Source: G963663315 sp963665165 (GTDB lineage Bacteria > Pseudomonadota > Gammaproteobacteria > Arenicellales > Poriferihabitantaceae). Taken from it: a DNA stretch of 64,000 nt. A program made the translations under genes and the position numbers. The stretch is from positions 992,001 to 1,056,000 of the forward strand of contig OY761989.1 in the NCBI GenBank assembly GCA_963665165.1. The letters run 5' to 3'. Of the stretch, positions 26,970-35,905 are shown piece after piece. The notes beneath the pieces were generated by a model. It was not told the DNA's origin. It was given only the letters and a program-made list of their open reading frames with translations, and ran no database searches. Every line of letters begins with the position of its first letter. Positions within the stretch are counted from its first letter, which is position 1.

Positions 26970-28067
26970 TCAGGCAGGCAGTCTTTGGTAACTGCCGTTG
27001 GTTTCAACAATCAATCCCTGTAATTCCATGTCGGTCAGAATGGATGAAACCTGCTCCGCAGTCAATCCGCTCTGTTCGATTATCCGTTCCATCGAAACCG
27101 GAGCGTAGTCTATCAGGTTATATAGCGGATTTTTATCCCCGGCTGTTTTTACGGACGGTTCCATTTCGTTTTTGACGCTGGAGGACAGGTTGCCGAAGTG
27201 CTGCAATTCTTCCAGGATATCGGCAATCGACTCGACCAGTTTGGCGCCCTGCCGGATCAGGAAATGACAGCCGCGGCTGGTCACGATATGGATGGACCCC
27301 GGAATGGCGAACACTTCACGACCCTGTTCCGCCGCCAGCCTTGCCGTGATCAGGCTGCCGCTGCGAATGCCGGCCTCGACTACCAGGACGCCCAGTGACA
27401 AACCACTGATAATCCGGTTTCTCAGGGGAAAATTGTGTGGCAGGGGAGGGGCGCCGGGAGGAAATTCAGTCACTATGACCCCTTTCCCGGCAACCTCGCG
27501 GTATAGATTCCGGTTCGATTTCGGGTATATACGGTCGATGCCGGTGCCGATGACCGCAACCGTATGTCCGTTTCTGGAAAGGCAGCCCTGATGGGCCTGG
27601 CTGTCAATACCCGAAGCCAGGCCGCTGGTGATGGTCAGCCCCGTATCCGCCAGTTCCGCAGCGAAGGCAAAGGCCGTTCTATTCCCGGAAGGGCTGGCGT
27701 TACGGCTGCCGACTATCGCGAGTTGCGGGTTTTGCAACAGTTCGCTCCGGCCCTTGACGAACAGGCCGAGAGGCGGGTTCGGGATTTCATTGACCAGGGA
27801 GGGGAAACGCGGATCGTTGAATCCGATATACTGGCATTGCAGCGATTCCAGTGTTTCAAGGTCGCCTTCGAGACCGGAGGCGCCGGCGCCTCCGGATCGA
27901 TCAAGGATAGCGGCTGTTTCGGCGCTGGAATGGATTCCGGCCCGGCGCAAAGCCTGTTCGCCAGCGTTGAACAGGGCCGTCGGCGTACCGAACCGTTCGA
28001 TCCATTCCCGCTTGCGGGCAAGAGAAACGGATTTCAGATAGATCAGTGTCAGCCAATCCTTTAACAT
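26970..28067 (-). CDS. dprA: DNA-processing protein DprA (Smf)
   Basis: Binds incoming single-stranded DNA and loads RecA during transformation. The 365-residue protein has an N-terminal helical domain and a central Rossmann fold with VGSRNASPSGNRTAFAFA, ITSGLASGIDSQAHQGCL and IGTGIDRIYPKSNRNLY. It ends in a winged-helix segment (ISMERIIEQSGLTAEQVSSIL, partly shown as IIEQSGLTAEQVSSIL). AGGGAGA lies about eight bases before the ATG. It is divergent from hisB across a 139-base gap, in which TATACT boxes at 28167-28177 are weak promoter candidates for the his genes. Competence cannot be concluded from dprA alone. Confidence 0.96.
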   Translation of the reverse strand: MLKDWLTLIYLKSVSLARKREWIERFGTPTALFNAGEQALRRAGIHSSAETAAILDRSGGAGASGLEGDLETLESLQCQYIGFNDPRFPSLVNEIPNPPLGLFVKGRSELLQNPQLAIVGSRNASPSGNRTAFAFAAELADTGLTITSGLASGIDSQAHQGCLSRNGHTVAVIGTGIDRIYPKSNRNLYREVAGKGVIVTEFPPGAPPLPHNFPLRNRIISGLSLGVLVVEAGIRSGSLITARLAAEQGREVFAIPGSIHIVTSRGCHFLIRQGAKLVESIADILEELQHFGNLSSSVKNEMEPSVKTAGDKNPLYNLIDYAPVSMERIIEQSGLTAEQVSSILTDMELQGLIVETNGSYQRLPA

Positions 28068-28206
28068 GGTGCAATCTCCCTGGTGGTTGTTTCCAGATTA
28101 GCACAACGCGGGAAATATTCAACTGCCGAACATCAAAAACCAATGGCAAACGCGGATGCATACCCATATACTATACTCCGTCTTTCGCCAGGCCTCACAT
28201 CCCGAC

Positions 28207-28797
28207 ATGACCGACAGAATTGCCCAAGTCACCCGTACGACCAAAGAAACGCAGGTCAGTGTCAACCTGAACCTCGATGGTTCCGGGAGGGCGCAATTCG
28301 ATACCGGGGTTCCATTCCTCGAACACATGCTGGACCAGGTCGCGCGGCATGGCGTGATTGATCTTGAAGTCACGGCCCGCGGTGATTTGCACATTGATGA
28401 CCACCATACCGTGGAAGATATCGGTATCACCCTGGGGCAGGCGATAGCGCAGGCGCTTGGCGACAAGAAGGGGATCTCGCGTTATGGCCATTCCTGGGTT
28501 CCCCTGGATGAAGCCCTGAGCCGGGTGGTCATTGATTTTTCCGGGAGACCCCTGCTGGTCAGCCATGTCGATTATCCGGACCGGAACATAGGCGGGTTCT
28601 CGACCGCCCTGATCCATGAGTTCTTCCAGGGTTTCTGCAACCACGCGCTGGCCACCCTGCATATCGACAACCTGCGCGGTGAAAATTCCCATCATATTGC
28701 GGAAACGGTGTACAAGGCCTTCGGGCGTGCGCTGCGCGGCGCGGTGGCTCCTGATTCCCGGGTGGCCGGTGTGCCTTCGACCAAAGGAGTGCTGTAG
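28207..28797 (+). CDS. hisB: Imidazoleglycerol-phosphate dehydratase
   Basis: Sixth step of histidine synthesis, dehydrating imidazole glycerol phosphate with manganese. The ATG at 28207 gives 196 residues, the size of a monofunctional HisB without the phosphatase domain of the E. coli fusion. Metal-binding motifs are FLEHMLDQVARHG, DDHHTVEDIG and GENSHHIAETVYKAFGRAL. An open frame reaches to 28156, but the extra residues are not family-like and overlap the promoter region. First gene of hisBHAFI. Confidence 0.97.
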   Translation: MTDRIAQVTRTTKETQVSVNLNLDGSGRAQFDTGVPFLEHMLDQVARHGVIDLEVTARGDLHIDDHHTVEDIGITLGQAIAQALGDKKGISRYGHSWVPLDEALSRVVIDFSGRPLLVSHVDYPDRNIGGFSTALIHEFFQGFCNHALATLHIDNLRGENSHHIAETVYKAFGRALRGAVAPDSRVAGVPSTKGVL

Positions 28798-28828
28798 GCG
28801 GAATTCCGGGTTCTTCGCCACAAAAGTC

Positions 28829-29485
28829 ATGAACAAGATTGTCATTGTCGATCTCGGTACCGGCAACCTGAGATCGGTCAGCAAGGCGGTTACCTGTGTC
28901 GGTTCGGGTCATGAGGTCAGGATAACCGCGAATCCTGAAGAGATTGCGGCTGCCGATTACCTGATATTGCCCGGACAGGGCGCAATCGGCACCTGGGTCA
29001 GGCAAATCAACCGCGATCCGGTATTGGAGCATTCGGTCAGGAAACGTCTCGGCGAGGGCCCGGCGCTGGGTATTTGCCTGGGGTTGCAGGCGCTCTACGG
29101 CGCCAGCGAAGAAAACCAGGGTACTCGCGGACTGGATATCCTGAAGGGCCGGGTCCGGCATTTTTCGAGCCACGGGCGGCATCGATCAACCGCGCCTGCG
29201 GAGCGGTTGAAAATTCCGCACATGGGATGGAACACGGTTTCGATTGTCAACGATCATCCGCTCTGGCATGGCATCGAGGATGGAGAACGTTTCTATTTCG
29301 TCCACAGTTACTATGTGGAAAGCGATGACCGGAGCCAGATTGCCGGTGAATGCGATTACGGCAACCGATTCACGGCTGCCGCCGCTCATGAAAACCTGTT
29401 CGCAACCCAGTTTCATCCCGAAAAGAGCCAACGCGCCGGATTGAAACTCCTGAAAAACTTTCTGCACTGGAACGGGACCGTTTAG
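28829..29485 (+). CDS. hisH: Imidazole glycerol phosphate synthase, glutaminase subunit
   Basis: Class I glutamine amidotransferase that feeds ammonia to HisF. The 218-residue product starts MNKIVIVDLGTGNLRSV. The nucleophile is Cys83 in LGICLGLQ, and the His196/Glu198 pair lies in TQFHPEKS, completing the triad. The ATG at 28829 is chosen over an upstream open frame that overlaps hisB. It lies 31 bases after hisB and three bases before hisA. Confidence 0.97.
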   Translation: MNKIVIVDLGTGNLRSVSKAVTCVGSGHEVRITANPEEIAAADYLILPGQGAIGTWVRQINRDPVLEHSVRKRLGEGPALGICLGLQALYGASEENQGTRGLDILKGRVRHFSSHGRHRSTAPAERLKIPHMGWNTVSIVNDHPLWHGIEDGERFYFVHSYYVESDDRSQIAGECDYGNRFTAAAAHENLFATQFHPEKSQRAGLKLLKNFLHWNGTV

Positions 29486-29487
29486 CC

Positions 29488-30243
29488 ATGCTGTTGATTC
29501 CGGCAATCGATATCCAGGATGGCAAATGCGTGAGACTGCGCCAGGGCGACATGAACCGGTCCACCGTGTTTTCCGATGACCCGGTATCCATGGCGGCCCG
29601 GTGGGTGGATGAGGGAGCGAGGCGGCTCCATATCGTGGACCTGGACGGGGCCATGGCCGGGGAGCCCGTGAACGCGGACATGATTCACCGGATTGCGGAA
29701 AACCACCCGGATGTCCCGGTCCAGGTCGGTGGCGGCATCCGTAATGAAGATACGGTCGAGGTATACATTCAGGCGGGAGTGCGCTATGTTATTATCGGCA
29801 CCCAGGCGATCCGGGAACCCTACCTGATCCCTGACCTGTGCGTCGGGTTTCCGACCCATGTGATCGTCGGCCTGGATGCCCGGGAAGGGAAAGTTGCGAT
29901 TGAGGGCTGGTCCAGGCTGTCCGGGCATGACGCGGTGGACATGGCCCGGCGTTTCGACTCCGATGGCGTGGAAGCGATCATCTATACGGATATTGCCAGG
30001 GATGGAATGATGCGGGGGGTCAATATCGAAGCGACAGTGGAGTTGGCCCGGGCGGTGAATATCCCGGTCATCGCCTCCGGGGGGATCCATAATATCGAGA
30101 ACGTCAAAAGACTGGCCGAGGCTTCCGGGTCAGGTATTGCAGGAGCTATTACCGGACGGGCGATTTACGAAGGTACGCTTGATTTTGCCGAGGGGCAGAA
30201 AGTGGCGGATGAACTGGCCGTTGAAAGCAGCTACGGCCTTTAG
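29488..30243 (+). CDS. hisA: ProFAR isomerase (HisA)
   Basis: Phosphoribosylformimino-5-aminoimidazole carboxamide ribotide isomerase, a (beta/alpha)8 barrel of 251 residues. N-terminal LIPAIDIQDGKCVRLRQGD holds the catalytic Asp, the phosphate sites appear as QVGGGIRNEDTVE and IASGGIHNIENV, and IYTDIARDGMMRG holds the second catalytic Asp. It lies between hisH and hisF with gaps of 3 and 15 bases. Confidence 0.97.
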   Translation: MLLIPAIDIQDGKCVRLRQGDMNRSTVFSDDPVSMAARWVDEGARRLHIVDLDGAMAGEPVNADMIHRIAENHPDVPVQVGGGIRNEDTVEVYIQAGVRYVIIGTQAIREPYLIPDLCVGFPTHVIVGLDAREGKVAIEGWSRLSGHDAVDMARRFDSDGVEAIIYTDIARDGMMRGVNIEATVELARAVNIPVIASGGIHNIENVKRLAEASGSGIAGAITGRAIYEGTLDFAEGQKVADELAVESSYGL

Positions 30244-30258
30244 ACCGGGCATGGACTG

Positions 30259-31026
30259 ATGGCTTTGGCCAAACGCATCATCCCTTGTCTGGATATCGAT
30301 AACGGGCGGGTGGTGAAAGGCATCCGGTTCGTCGATATCCGGGATGCCGGGGACCCGGTGGAAGTGGCGTGCAGGTATGATCGGCAGGGCGCGGACGAAA
30401 TCACCTTTCTCGATATTACCGCGAGCTCCGATGACCGCGAAACCATTTTGCATGTGGTCGAACAGGTGGCCAGCCAGGTCTTTATTCCGCTCACGGTGGG
30501 CGGCGGGATTCGTACACTGGAGGATATACGCCGGATATTGAATGCCGGCGCCGACAAGGTTTCGATCAATACCACCGCGGTCAGGAATCCGGATTTCATC
30601 CGGCGGGCCAGTGATCATTTCGGCAACCAGTGTATTGTTGTGGCGATTGACGCGAAACAGGTTCCAGGCATCCCGAAATGGGAGATTTATACTCATGGCG
30701 GCCGCAATTCCACCGGGCTTGACGCGGTTGAATGGTCTGAAAGAATGGTCCGCTGCGGCGCCGGGGAATTGCTGGTTACCAGCATGGACCGGGATGGCAC
30801 CAGAAACGGATTCGATCTTGCCCTGATGAAGAAAATCACGGCAACTGTTCCGGTCCCGGTAATTGCCTCCGGGGGAGTGGGAAATCTGGACCATCTCGCG
30901 GACGGGGTGGTGGAAGGCGGCGCCGACGCGGTGCTGGCCGCGAGCATATTCCATTACGGTGAATATACGGTCGAACAGGCCAAGAAGCGCATGGCGGACC
31001 GGGGTATCGAGGTCAGATGGGTGTAA
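30259..31026 (+). CDS. hisF: Imidazole glycerol phosphate synthase, cyclase subunit
   Basis: Barrel enzyme that closes the imidazole ring using ammonia from HisH. The 255 residues start MALAKRIIPCLDIDNGRVVK, with the catalytic Asp in CLDID, and have LTVGGGIRTLEDIR, TSMDRDGTRNGFDL (second Asp) and VIASGGVGNLDHL phosphate-binding loops. It ends 27 bases before the chosen hisI start. Confidence 0.97.
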   Translation: MALAKRIIPCLDIDNGRVVKGIRFVDIRDAGDPVEVACRYDRQGADEITFLDITASSDDRETILHVVEQVASQVFIPLTVGGGIRTLEDIRRILNAGADKVSINTTAVRNPDFIRRASDHFGNQCIVVAIDAKQVPGIPKWEIYTHGGRNSTGLDAVEWSERMVRCGAGELLVTSMDRDGTRNGFDLALMKKITATVPVPVIASGGVGNLDHLADGVVEGGADAVLAASIFHYGEYTVEQAKKRMADRGIEVRWV

Positions 31027-31052
31027 TGAGAGAACTATTAAGGAGGTTATTG

Positions 31053-31457
31053 ATGAATTCAGCGCTGGATCAAATCAAATGGAATCAGGCCGGGCTGGTG
31101 CCGGCAATCGCACAGGAACAGGATAGCGGCAGGATATTGATGGTGGCCTGGATGAATCGCCAGGCATTGCAGGCGACGCTGGAAGAGGGCAGGGCGGTTT
31201 ACTTCTCCCGGTCCAGACAGAAGTTGTGGAGAAAAGGGGAAGAATCCGGCCATGCCCAGCAAGTCAAGGAAATCCGGATCGATTGCGATGCCGATGTGGT
31301 GTTGATGCAGGTCGAGCAAATCGGCGGCATTGCCTGTCATACCGGACGCCACAACTGCTTCTACCAGCGCTATCAGGACGGAAAATGGATTGAAGTCGAA
31401 CCGGTATTGAAAGATCCGTCCGTCATTTACCACTCCGCCGAAGACTCCTCCCGCTGA
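31053..31457 (+). CDS. hisI: Phosphoribosyl-AMP cyclohydrolase
   Basis: Third step of histidine synthesis, a zinc enzyme. The 134-residue product contains ILMVAWMNRQALQATLEEG, YFSRSRQKLWRKGEESGH and DCDADVVLMQVEQIGGIACH, carrying the metal cysteine, Asp and Cys ligands, then TGRHNCFYQ. It is a single-domain HisI with no fused HisE. The start is fixed by a strong AAGGAGG at 31040-31046, seven bases before the ATG; the open frame reaches back into hisF. In many gammaproteobacteria hisE follows, but here tatA does. Confidence 0.96.
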   Translation: MNSALDQIKWNQAGLVPAIAQEQDSGRILMVAWMNRQALQATLEEGRAVYFSRSRQKLWRKGEESGHAQQVKEIRIDCDADVVLMQVEQIGGIACHTGRHNCFYQRYQDGKWIEVEPVLKDPSVIYHSAEDSSR

Positions 31458-31519
31458 AAAAAACTCCCGCGCAAATTGGGTTTCCCGTGGAATCGGTGTA
31501 TCATCGGGTATGACAGGTC

Positions 31520-31549
31520 TTGACAGTTGAACAGGCCTTTCAGTTGAAT
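31520..31549 (+). promoter_or_regulatory. Putative promoter of the tat operon
   Basis: A consensus TTGACA at 31520-31525 is followed after 18 bases by TTGAAT at 31544-31549, a weak -10 box. An inverted repeat, ATATGG (31548-31553) and CCATAT (31565-31570), follows directly. These lie in the 178-base gap between hisI and tatA, which holds no gene. Confidence 0.4.
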
Positions 31550-31635
31550 ATGGCTCGGGCAGTCCCATATTCATGACTTTCGTCTTACTTTGTGAATACG
31601 TCACAGAAATTAATTAACCTGCGCGGAGAGTTGTT

Positions 31636-31902
31636 ATGTTTGGTCCTGGTGGAATCAGTCCGGTTCAGTTGTTGATCATCCTGGTGATCGTTCTATTGAT
31701 TTTCGGTACGAAGAAGTTAAGGAATCTGGGTGGTGATCTTGGCGGCGCCATCAAGGGCTTCAAAAAGGCGGTAAAGGAAGAAGACACTGATCCGGATTCC
31801 GTCCCCGAGTCTGACCGGATTGAAGAGGCTGTTGCCGAGGCCGAGGCCGTGGAGGATGAGCCCATTGCACAGAAACAGAAAGCCAAGGCAAAGAAATCCT
31901 GA
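31636..31902 (+). CDS. tatA: Twin-arginine translocase subunit TatA
   Basis: Small membrane protein that multimerises to move folded proteins across the inner membrane. The 88 residues show one N-terminal helix (SPVQLLIILVIVLLIFGTKK), the FGTKKLRNLG hinge, an amphipathic helix (LGGAIKGFKKAVKEE) and an acidic then basic tail ending KQKAKAKKS. A GGAG lies seven bases upstream of the ATG. It starts the tatABC operon. Confidence 0.95.
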   Translation: MFGPGGISPVQLLIILVIVLLIFGTKKLRNLGGDLGGAIKGFKKAVKEEDTDPDSVPESDRIEEAVAEAEAVEDEPIAQKQKAKAKKS

Positions 31903-31926
31903 CTCTGATCCAGGCCCCGATATCCG

Positions 31927-32574
31927 ATGTTCGATATTGGATTCTGGGAGATGGCGTTTATTGGCGCCGTTGCCCTGATCGTCATCGGGCCGGAGAGACT
32001 GCCCGGGGTTGCCCGTACCGCAGGTCATTGGGTGGGCAAGGGCCGCCGAATGCTGAACGAGGTCAAGTCCGATATCAAAAGGGAGGTCAGGGAACAGGAA
32101 CTGCAGGAACTGAAAGACCTGAAAGACCTGAAACAGGAGCTCGGTTCGGTTGCGAGTGATTTCAAGAAAGCGGCCGATAATCCGGATGTGCTTGGACTCA
32201 GGGAGACAGGCGAGGACATCCGGAAATCTGTGGATGACGTTTCATCCGGGCTGAAACAGGCAGGCGCTGAAATCGAGTCGGCTACGATAACGGCCACGGA
32301 AAAGACGGCGGCCAAAAAGACAATGGCCAGGAAAGCGGCAGCCAAAAAGACGGCGACGAAGAAGGCAACCGCGAAAAAAGCAACGACGAAGAAAACATCA
32401 GCAAAAAAGGCAACGGTGAAAAAGGCGGCGGCTAAAAAGACGGCTTCAACAAAAAAGACAACGGCCAGGAAGGTAGCGGCTACGATGGCGCCCACCAAAA
32501 AAGCGACGAAGAAAAAGACAGCCGCGAAAAAGACAGCCGCGAAAAAGACAACGACGAAAAAAACGGGACGATGA
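31927..32574 (+). CDS. tatB: Twin-arginine translocase subunit TatB with histone H1-like tail
   Basis: Receptor-complex partner of TatC. The 215-residue protein begins MFDIGFWEMAFIGAVALIVI, with GPERLPGVARTAG, the standard TatB hinge, and a long amphipathic coiled region (REQELQELKDLKDLKQELG). From about residue 118 to the end it becomes almost only Lys, Ala and Thr (AKKTATKKATAKKATTKK and similar). E. coli TatB is 171 residues, so the added tail is about 95 residues of low-complexity, positively charged sequence. The DNA there is a run of purine-rich AAAAAG/GCG repeats (32295-32570), prone to slippage. Function of the tail is unknown. Confidence 0.93.
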   Translation: MFDIGFWEMAFIGAVALIVIGPERLPGVARTAGHWVGKGRRMLNEVKSDIKREVREQELQELKDLKDLKQELGSVASDFKKAADNPDVLGLRETGEDIRKSVDDVSSGLKQAGAEIESATITATEKTAAKKTMARKAAAKKTATKKATAKKATTKKTSAKKATVKKAAAKKTASTKKTTARKVAATMAPTKKATKKKTAAKKTAAKKTTTKKTGR

Positions 32575-32628
32575 TGACGGCGGCAACAGAATCAGTACCG
32601 GCCACAACCAGTTCCATCCAGACAGGCC

Positions 32629-33423
32629 ATGGCGGATACTGAACCCAACCAGACTGCTGACGGATCACAGGAGACGCTGGTTACCCACTTGCTCGAGTTG
32701 CGCGACCGGTTGTTACGGGGCATATTGTCCGTACTGGTCTTTTTTATCCTGCTCGCGCCATTCGCCAATACACTTTACGAGGTGCTCGCGCATCCGCTGA
32801 TGAGCGCGTTGCCTGAAGGCAACAGCATGATTTCGACCGAGCCTCATGGGCCATTCTTCGTGCCGTTCAAATTCGCGTTTGCCTGTGCCTGTGCGCTGGC
32901 CGTCCCTTACCTGCTCTACCAGTTGTGGGCGTTTGTCGCGCCCGGCCTGTACAAGAGCGAAAAGAGACTGGTGGTGCCGTTGTTGTTGTCCAGCAGCGTT
33001 TTGTTCTATCTCGGTATCCTGTTTTCCTATTTCGCGGTTTTTCCGATCATATTCCAGTTTTTCGCCAATACGGCTCCGGAAGGAGTCGCCGTGATGACGG
33101 ATATCAACGCGTACCTCAGCTTCGTCATCAAATTGTTCTTTGCATTCGGTCTGGCGTTCGAAGTCCCTGTCGCCACCGTGCTGGTGGTCTACATGGGAAT
33201 CACGGATGAAAAAAGCCTGGCCCGAAAGCGGCCCTACATTATCGTCGCGGCGTTTGTTATCGGCATGTTGCTCACGCCCCCTGACGTTTTCTCTCAAACT
33301 CTGCTCGCGCTTCCGGTATGGGTCTTGTTCGAATTGGGGTTGTACTGTTGCCGGTTCATGAAAAACCGGACACAGACGCCGACACTCAAATGGAACAAAC
33401 AGCGAACATCTGACGACGCCTGA
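32629..33423 (+). CDS. tatC: Twin-arginine translocase subunit TatC
   Basis: Core receptor for twin-arginine signal peptides, an inner-membrane protein with six helices. The 264 residues contain the family blocks LLELRDRLLRGILSVL (near 24-39), PFFVPFKFAFACACALAVPY, YQLWAFVAPGLYKSEKR and FGLAFEVPVATVLVV. Length is typical (258 in E. coli). It follows tatB by 54 bases. The Tat-signal binding protein at 38887 is a candidate client. Confidence 0.97.
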   Translation: MADTEPNQTADGSQETLVTHLLELRDRLLRGILSVLVFFILLAPFANTLYEVLAHPLMSALPEGNSMISTEPHGPFFVPFKFAFACACALAVPYLLYQLWAFVAPGLYKSEKRLVVPLLLSSSVLFYLGILFSYFAVFPIIFQFFANTAPEGVAVMTDINAYLSFVIKLFFAFGLAFEVPVATVLVVYMGITDEKSLARKRPYIIVAAFVIGMLLTPPDVFSQTLLALPVWVLFELGLYCCRFMKNRTQTPTLKWNKQRTSDDA

Positions 33424-33433
33424 TCTGCCGAAC

Positions 33434-34855
33434 ATGTCCGACCTGCATTATCTTTCTGCGACCGCGGGACTGGAACTGTTGCGGTCGGGGGCCTTGTCTC
33501 CGGTTGAATGGATGGCGGCTACGATTGAAAGAGCGCACCAGGTCGGGCCATCGGTCAATCCGTTTGCGGACCGGTATTTCGATCAGGCGATGGAGAACGC
33601 GAAACGTTCCGAGGCGCGCTACCTGAAGGGCAATCCCCGGCGGCTCGAAGGCATCCCGTTACTGGTGAAAGACTCGTCTGCGATCAAGGGTATCCGGGCA
33701 ACCGTCGGCTCATTGTTCAATGCCGACCGGATCGACCGGCACACGGATCCCGCTGTCGAGCGGCTGCTGCGCGCGGGGGCAAACTTTTTTGCCCGCAGCG
33801 CCTGTCCGGAATTCTGCTGGCTGTTTACCTGCCATTCGAGAATGTGGGGAGTAACGCGCAACCCCTGGCGTCCGGACATCACGCCCGGCGGGTCTTCCGG
33901 CGGGTCGGCGGCCGCGTTGGCCGCGGGGGCGGCAACGATCGCCACGGGCAGTGACAGCACCGGCTCCATTCGCCAGCCCGCGGCGCAATGCGGCGTGGTC
34001 GGGTTCAAGGCTCCTTACGGCAGGAATCCGCTGGATCACGCGTCTTCGTTTCATCCATACGTTGGCGTCGGCCCGATGACCCGCAGCGTGGAGGATGCCG
34101 CGTTGATGCAAAACATCATGTCCGGACCTCATCCTCTGGATCATTGCTCCATTCGTGACAAACTCACCATTCCGGCCGCTCTTGGCCAGGTAAAGGGGTT
34201 GAAGATCGCGTATTCGATGGATCTGGGGCATTACCATGTGATTGATGATGTCCAGCGTGAAACCCGGGCGGCGCTGGATGTGCTGCGTGATGCCGGGGCG
34301 GAGGTGACGGAAGTGAAAATAGACTGGGCCAGTGAAGCGATCCGGCTGGCCCATCTTGGCGAAGAGTTCATGTTTGCCGGGCGATTGCAGGAGGCTGTCT
34401 CCAGACACGGCGACCTGGTCAGCGACTATGTCCATGAGCTTCTGCAAACCGCTTTGTCTGCGACGGCTGATGATTGCCGGAAAGCCCTGGATGTCGCCGG
34501 CGAAGTCTGGTTCCGGTATATGGGGCCATTGTTCGGCAAATACCACGCGCTGATTACTCCGGGCGTGTCTTGTCCACGGGTGCCGGCGGAAAACTGGCAG
34601 AAACAGACTCTTTCGGTCGGTGGACACAGGATAACCGATACGGACACCGCGATGACCGCCCTGTTCAATATGTTCAACCGTTGCGCTGTCCTCAGCGTAC
34701 CAGCCGGCCTTACCCGTGACGGGTTGCCGGTCGGTATCCAGATTGTGAGCCGGCCTTATGACGACGTGACCGCGTTTCATATCGGGCAGGCTATCGAGCA
34801 ACGCCGTCCCTGGCTGGATTGCGCCAAGCGCCGCCCGGTCATTCCCCGATCCTGA
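33434..34855 (+). CDS. Amidase-signature family hydrolase
   Basis: Ser-cisSer-Lys amidohydrolase of 473 residues. The Lys is in GIPLLVKDSSAIKG (near residue 78), and the glycine- and serine-rich block GGSSGGSAAALAAGAATIA with SDSTGSIRQPA (about 154-183) holds both serines. No signal peptide, so cytoplasmic. It lies ten bases after tatC but is probably not functionally tied to Tat. It converges on an oligopeptide-type ABC operon, so it may hydrolyse an amide brought in by that transporter; this is inference from position. It is not GatA: there is no gatB or gatC beside it. Confidence 0.87.
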   Translation: MSDLHYLSATAGLELLRSGALSPVEWMAATIERAHQVGPSVNPFADRYFDQAMENAKRSEARYLKGNPRRLEGIPLLVKDSSAIKGIRATVGSLFNADRIDRHTDPAVERLLRAGANFFARSACPEFCWLFTCHSRMWGVTRNPWRPDITPGGSSGGSAAALAAGAATIATGSDSTGSIRQPAAQCGVVGFKAPYGRNPLDHASSFHPYVGVGPMTRSVEDAALMQNIMSGPHPLDHCSIRDKLTIPAALGQVKGLKIAYSMDLGHYHVIDDVQRETRAALDVLRDAGAEVTEVKIDWASEAIRLAHLGEEFMFAGRLQEAVSRHGDLVSDYVHELLQTALSATADDCRKALDVAGEVWFRYMGPLFGKYHALITPGVSCPRVPAENWQKQTLSVGGHRITDTDTAMTALFNMFNRCAVLSVPAGLTRDGLPVGIQIVSRPYDDVTAFHIGQAIEQRRPWLDCAKRRPVIPRS

Positions 34856-34873
34856 TGTTCCCTCCAACCCGTT

Positions 34874-35905
34874 TCATCCCTGGAGCCGGGGACCGGTTCC
34901 TGCCAGGGGGCTATGGGGCGGGGCGCCAGTGGTTATCGGGAAATGGCAGTGATAACTGTGGTTGCCGCTGTCCGGTCGAACCGCCGGAAACTCGCGCTGG
35001 CAGCGCTCGTCGACGAACGGACAACGCGGATGGAACTCGCATCCCGGCGGCCGGTTGACCAGACTCGGGATTTCACCCTGTAACTCAAGACGATCCGTCC
35101 GGGCATCCGGGTCCGGTTTATGATTGGCCGAAAGCAGGGCCAGTGTATAGGGATGCCGTGGCTGTTCGAAAATAGTCCGCGTCGGGCCTTCCTCAAGCAG
35201 TCGGCCAAGGTACATGATTCCCATGCGATCCGTGATATGTCTGACCACATTCAGATTGTGCGTGATCACCAGAATACTCAGGCCCAACTCGTCCTGCAGC
35301 CTGCCAAGCAGATTCAGTATCTCCCCTTGTATCGACACATCCAGACCGGCAGTGGGTTCATCCGCGACGATCAGCCTGGGGTTGAGCGCGATTGCCCTGG
35401 CTACACCGACCCTGCGCGCCTGGCCACCACTCAACTGGTGGGGGTAGTGACTGGCGAAATGCCTGTTCAGTCCGACCAGGTCAAGCAGGCGGGATACTTC
35501 GAGCGACAGGTCACGGTCCTTGAAACCATGAATCCTGAATGGTTCGGCCAGCAGTGAGCGAACCGTCATACGGGGGCTGAGCGAGCCGACCGGATCCTGA
35601 AACATCGTGCCCACGCGCTGTCGAAAGTGGCGGGTCTGTCGTTTCGACATGGCCGTCAATTCAGTGCCGTCAAACCGGACCCGGCCCCGGTGCGGTTTGA
35701 CCAGTCCGATAATGGAACGCGCCAGGGTGGTTTTTCCGGAACCGCTTTCGCCCACCAGACCATAAGTCTGTCCTTCTTCTATTTCCAGAGAGACATCCTG
35801 CACCACATCCACATACGGGTTACGGACGCCATTGGCAAGCGCGTTCAGGGTGGATCGCGTACGAAAACGAACCCGGACATCCTCAAGCTGCAGGAGCGGT
35901 TCCAT
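34874..35905 (-). CDS. Oligopeptide-type ABC transporter, ATPase subunit (DppF/OppF-like)
   Basis: One of the two ATPases that power the importer. The 343-residue product has Walker A GESGSGKTT, signature LSGGQARRVGVARA and Walker B LIVADEPTAGLD. It also has the C-terminal oligopeptide-transporter extension with PPGCEFHPRCPFVDERC. The ATG at 35905 overlaps the TGA of the preceding ATPase gene (TGATG), so translation is coupled. A longer frame to 36115 runs inside the other gene and is rejected. Last gene of the minus-strand operon. Confidence 0.94.
   Translation of the reverse strand: MEPLLQLEDVRVRFRTRSTLNALANGVRNPYVDVVQDVSLEIEEGQTYGLVGESGSGKTTLARSIIGLVKPHRGRVRFDGTELTAMSKRQTRHFRQRVGTMFQDPVGSLSPRMTVRSLLAEPFRIHGFKDRDLSLEVSRLLDLVGLNRHFASHYPHQLSGGQARRVGVARAIALNPRLIVADEPTAGLDVSIQGEILNLLGRLQDELGLSILVITHNLNVVRHITDRMGIMYLGRLLEEGPTRTIFEQPRHPYTLALLSANHKPDPDARTDRLELQGEIPSLVNRPPGCEFHPRCPFVDERCQREFPAVRPDSGNHSYHCHFPITTGAPPHSPLAGTGPRLQG

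Noticed and set aside
32281..32571. Purine-rich repeat in tatB as a tandem-repeat element or CRISPR
   Set aside because: Units are irregular codons for Lys, Ala and Thr with no constant repeat or spacer; it is low-complexity coding sequence.
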